Source: Chitinophagaceae bacterium (GTDB lineage: Bacteria; Bacteroidota; Bacteroidia; Chitinophagales; Chitinophagaceae). From it: 64,000 bases of DNA. Below the pieces are notes generated by a model. It did not search any database, was not told where the DNA came from, and saw only the letters and a program-made list of their open reading frames with translations. Of the stretch, positions 63,090 to 64,000 are shown one piece after another; the first letter of the stretch is position 1; each line of letters opens with the position of its first letter. The stretch spans positions 1,302,001 to 1,366,000 of the forward strand of contig JADKKA010000018.1 in the NCBI GenBank assembly GCA_016720745.1, in the 5' to 3' direction. Both the position numbers and the translations under genes were made by a program.

Positions 63090-64000
63090 ATGGAGAAGAA
63101 TGCTGAAAAGATCTGGACCAATTGTTTAAAGATCATCAAGGATATTGTAGAATGGCAGCACTTCAAGACCTGGTTTGAACCCATCAAGCCAGTTTCACTA
63201 AAAAACAACGTTCTCGTCATCCAGGTACCCAGTCAATTCTTTTTTGAATACCTCGAAGAACATTACGTAAATTTATTAGCGAAGACTTTGAAGCGGGAAC
63301 TGGGCAAGGATGCCCGGCTGGAATACCGCATCATGGTGGATAGTGGTAACAGCAAGAACAAACCGGTTACCATGGATGTAAGTGGTCAGGGTTTTAAAAC
63401 TTTTTCCAATAACGAAATGGATTTCCCTTTAGTCATAAATAATCCTGTTAAGAATCCCTTCGTTATACCGGGGCTGAAGAAGATGCAAATCGACCCCCAG
63501 CTCAATCATATTTATACATTCGAATCTTTTGTAGAAGGCGATTGCAACCGGGTGGCCCGTCGTGCCGGTAAAACAGTGGCGGAAAAGCCGGGCGCTAATT
63601 CCTTCAACCCGCTGGTCATTTATGGCGGTGTTGGTTTGGGTAAAACCCACCTGGCCCAGGCCATCGGTAATGAAGTAAAACGTTTGCATCCCAATAAAGT
63701 GGTCCTTTATGTGAGCTCGGAGAAATTCATCAACCAGTTCATGGATCACAGCAGGAACAATGCCATCAACGATTTTATCCATTTTTATCAGCTCATTGAT
63801 GTGCTGATCCTGGATGATGTGCAATTCTTCGCCAAGGCCGAAAAATCCCAGGATGCCTTTTTTGCCATTTTCAACCATTTGCATCAATCTCATAAACAAC
63901 TGGTGCTCACTTCCGATAAATCTCCCAAGGACCTGGAAGGGGTGCAGGAAAGACTGCTCAGCCGTTTCCGCTGGGGGCTCAGTGCCGATCTGCAGGTGCC
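63090..64000 (+). CDS. dnaA: DnaA: chromosomal replication initiator (partial, 3' end outside)
   Basis: 303 codons seen from ATG 63090 to the window edge. Domain I: KIWTNCLKIIKDIVEWQHFKTWFEPI, which binds helicase partners; a short linker (domain II); AAA+ domain III with PLVIYGGVGLGKTHLAQAIG (Walker A), VLILDDVQFF (Walker B) and LSRFRWGLSADL (sensor/box VII region). The DNA-binding domain IV lies outside. Identity is firm. Confidence 0.97.
   Translation, partial: MEKNAEKIWTNCLKIIKDIVEWQHFKTWFEPIKPVSLKNNVLVIQVPSQFFFEYLEEHYVNLLAKTLKRELGKDARLEYRIMVDSGNSKNKPVTMDVSGQGFKTFSNNEMDFPLVINNPVKNPFVIPGLKKMQIDPQLNHIYTFESFVEGDCNRVARRAGKTVAEKPGANSFNPLVIYGGVGLGKTHLAQAIGNEVKRLHPNKVVLYVSSEKFINQFMDHSRNNAINDFIHFYQLIDVLILDDVQFFAKAEKSQDAFFAIFNHLHQSHKQLVLTSDKSPKDLEGVQERLLSRFRWGLSADLQV

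Overview
The window looks like chromosomal DNA of a Bacteroidota bacterium, most likely of the Chitinophagaceae or a close relative. The evidence is four secreted proteins with type IX secretion (T9SS) C-terminal sorting domains, many promoter-like TAnnTTTG -7 elements (several with a -33 TTG/TTTG about 20 nt upstream), families typical of the phylum (DUF4293, DUF6427, YARHG, a split 5'-nucleotidase pair) and the ftsW-murG-murC-ftsQ-ftsA-ftsZ order without ddl. No tRNA, rRNA, CRISPR array, prophage or transposase gene was found. Almost everything is core or housekeeping coding sequence; the unusual material is mostly in a few repeat-filled intergenic stretches.

Layout. 1-7.7 kb: distal part of the division and cell-wall (dcw) cluster, with a 13-unit heptamer array between ftsQ and ftsA and a strong terminator after ftsZ. 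7.7-15.6 kb: an outer-membrane-like protein, an ABC-2 transporter pair, an epimerase-like SDR, a two-gene unit of a secreted protein and a zincin metalloprotease, and a fused beta-oxidation enzyme of FadN type. 15.6-23 kb: an orphan PAS histidine kinase, a secreted TPR-CHAT protein, a repeat island and metG. 23-32 kb: YARHG protein plus LD-carboxypeptidase, two paralogous alpha/beta hydrolases flanking two repeat islands and a lipoprotein, then the Kup potassium transporter. 32-42 kb: a secreted protein with an Asn/Tyr-rich insert, a DUF6427 membrane protein, purQ, a stand-alone DsbD N-domain followed by DsbD, an ECF sigma factor and uvrA. 42-50 kb: three T9SS cargo proteins. 49.8-64 kb: DUF4293, glyA, a sugar nucleotidyltransferase, a nitronate monooxygenase-like enzyme, a 16-residue-repeat helical protein, a NatAB-like ABC exporter, a fourth T9SS cargo, a FAD oxidoreductase, the split 5'-nucleotidase pair and the start of dnaA.

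Most interesting features. (1) Two approximately 600-bp intergenic islands (20.4-21.0 and 26.7-27.3 kb) are built from the same modules: ATCCG arrays, CGCAAAG arrays, and at least nine short perfect hairpins that all close on a GNA triloop (GAA, GTA or GCA). (2) Heptanucleotide tandem arrays of unrelated sequence but the same 7-bp period occur at several intergenic sites. (3) A 43-G homopolymer sits in a corrupted third copy of a 121-bp tandem repeat and may be a sequencing or assembly artefact. (4) DsbD has Tyr where its N-domain should have two redox Cys, while the gene just upstream encodes a stand-alone N-domain that keeps both. (5) A secreted TPR-CHAT protein keeps its His/Cys dyad. All functional readings come from sequence motifs read by eye; no database search was run.
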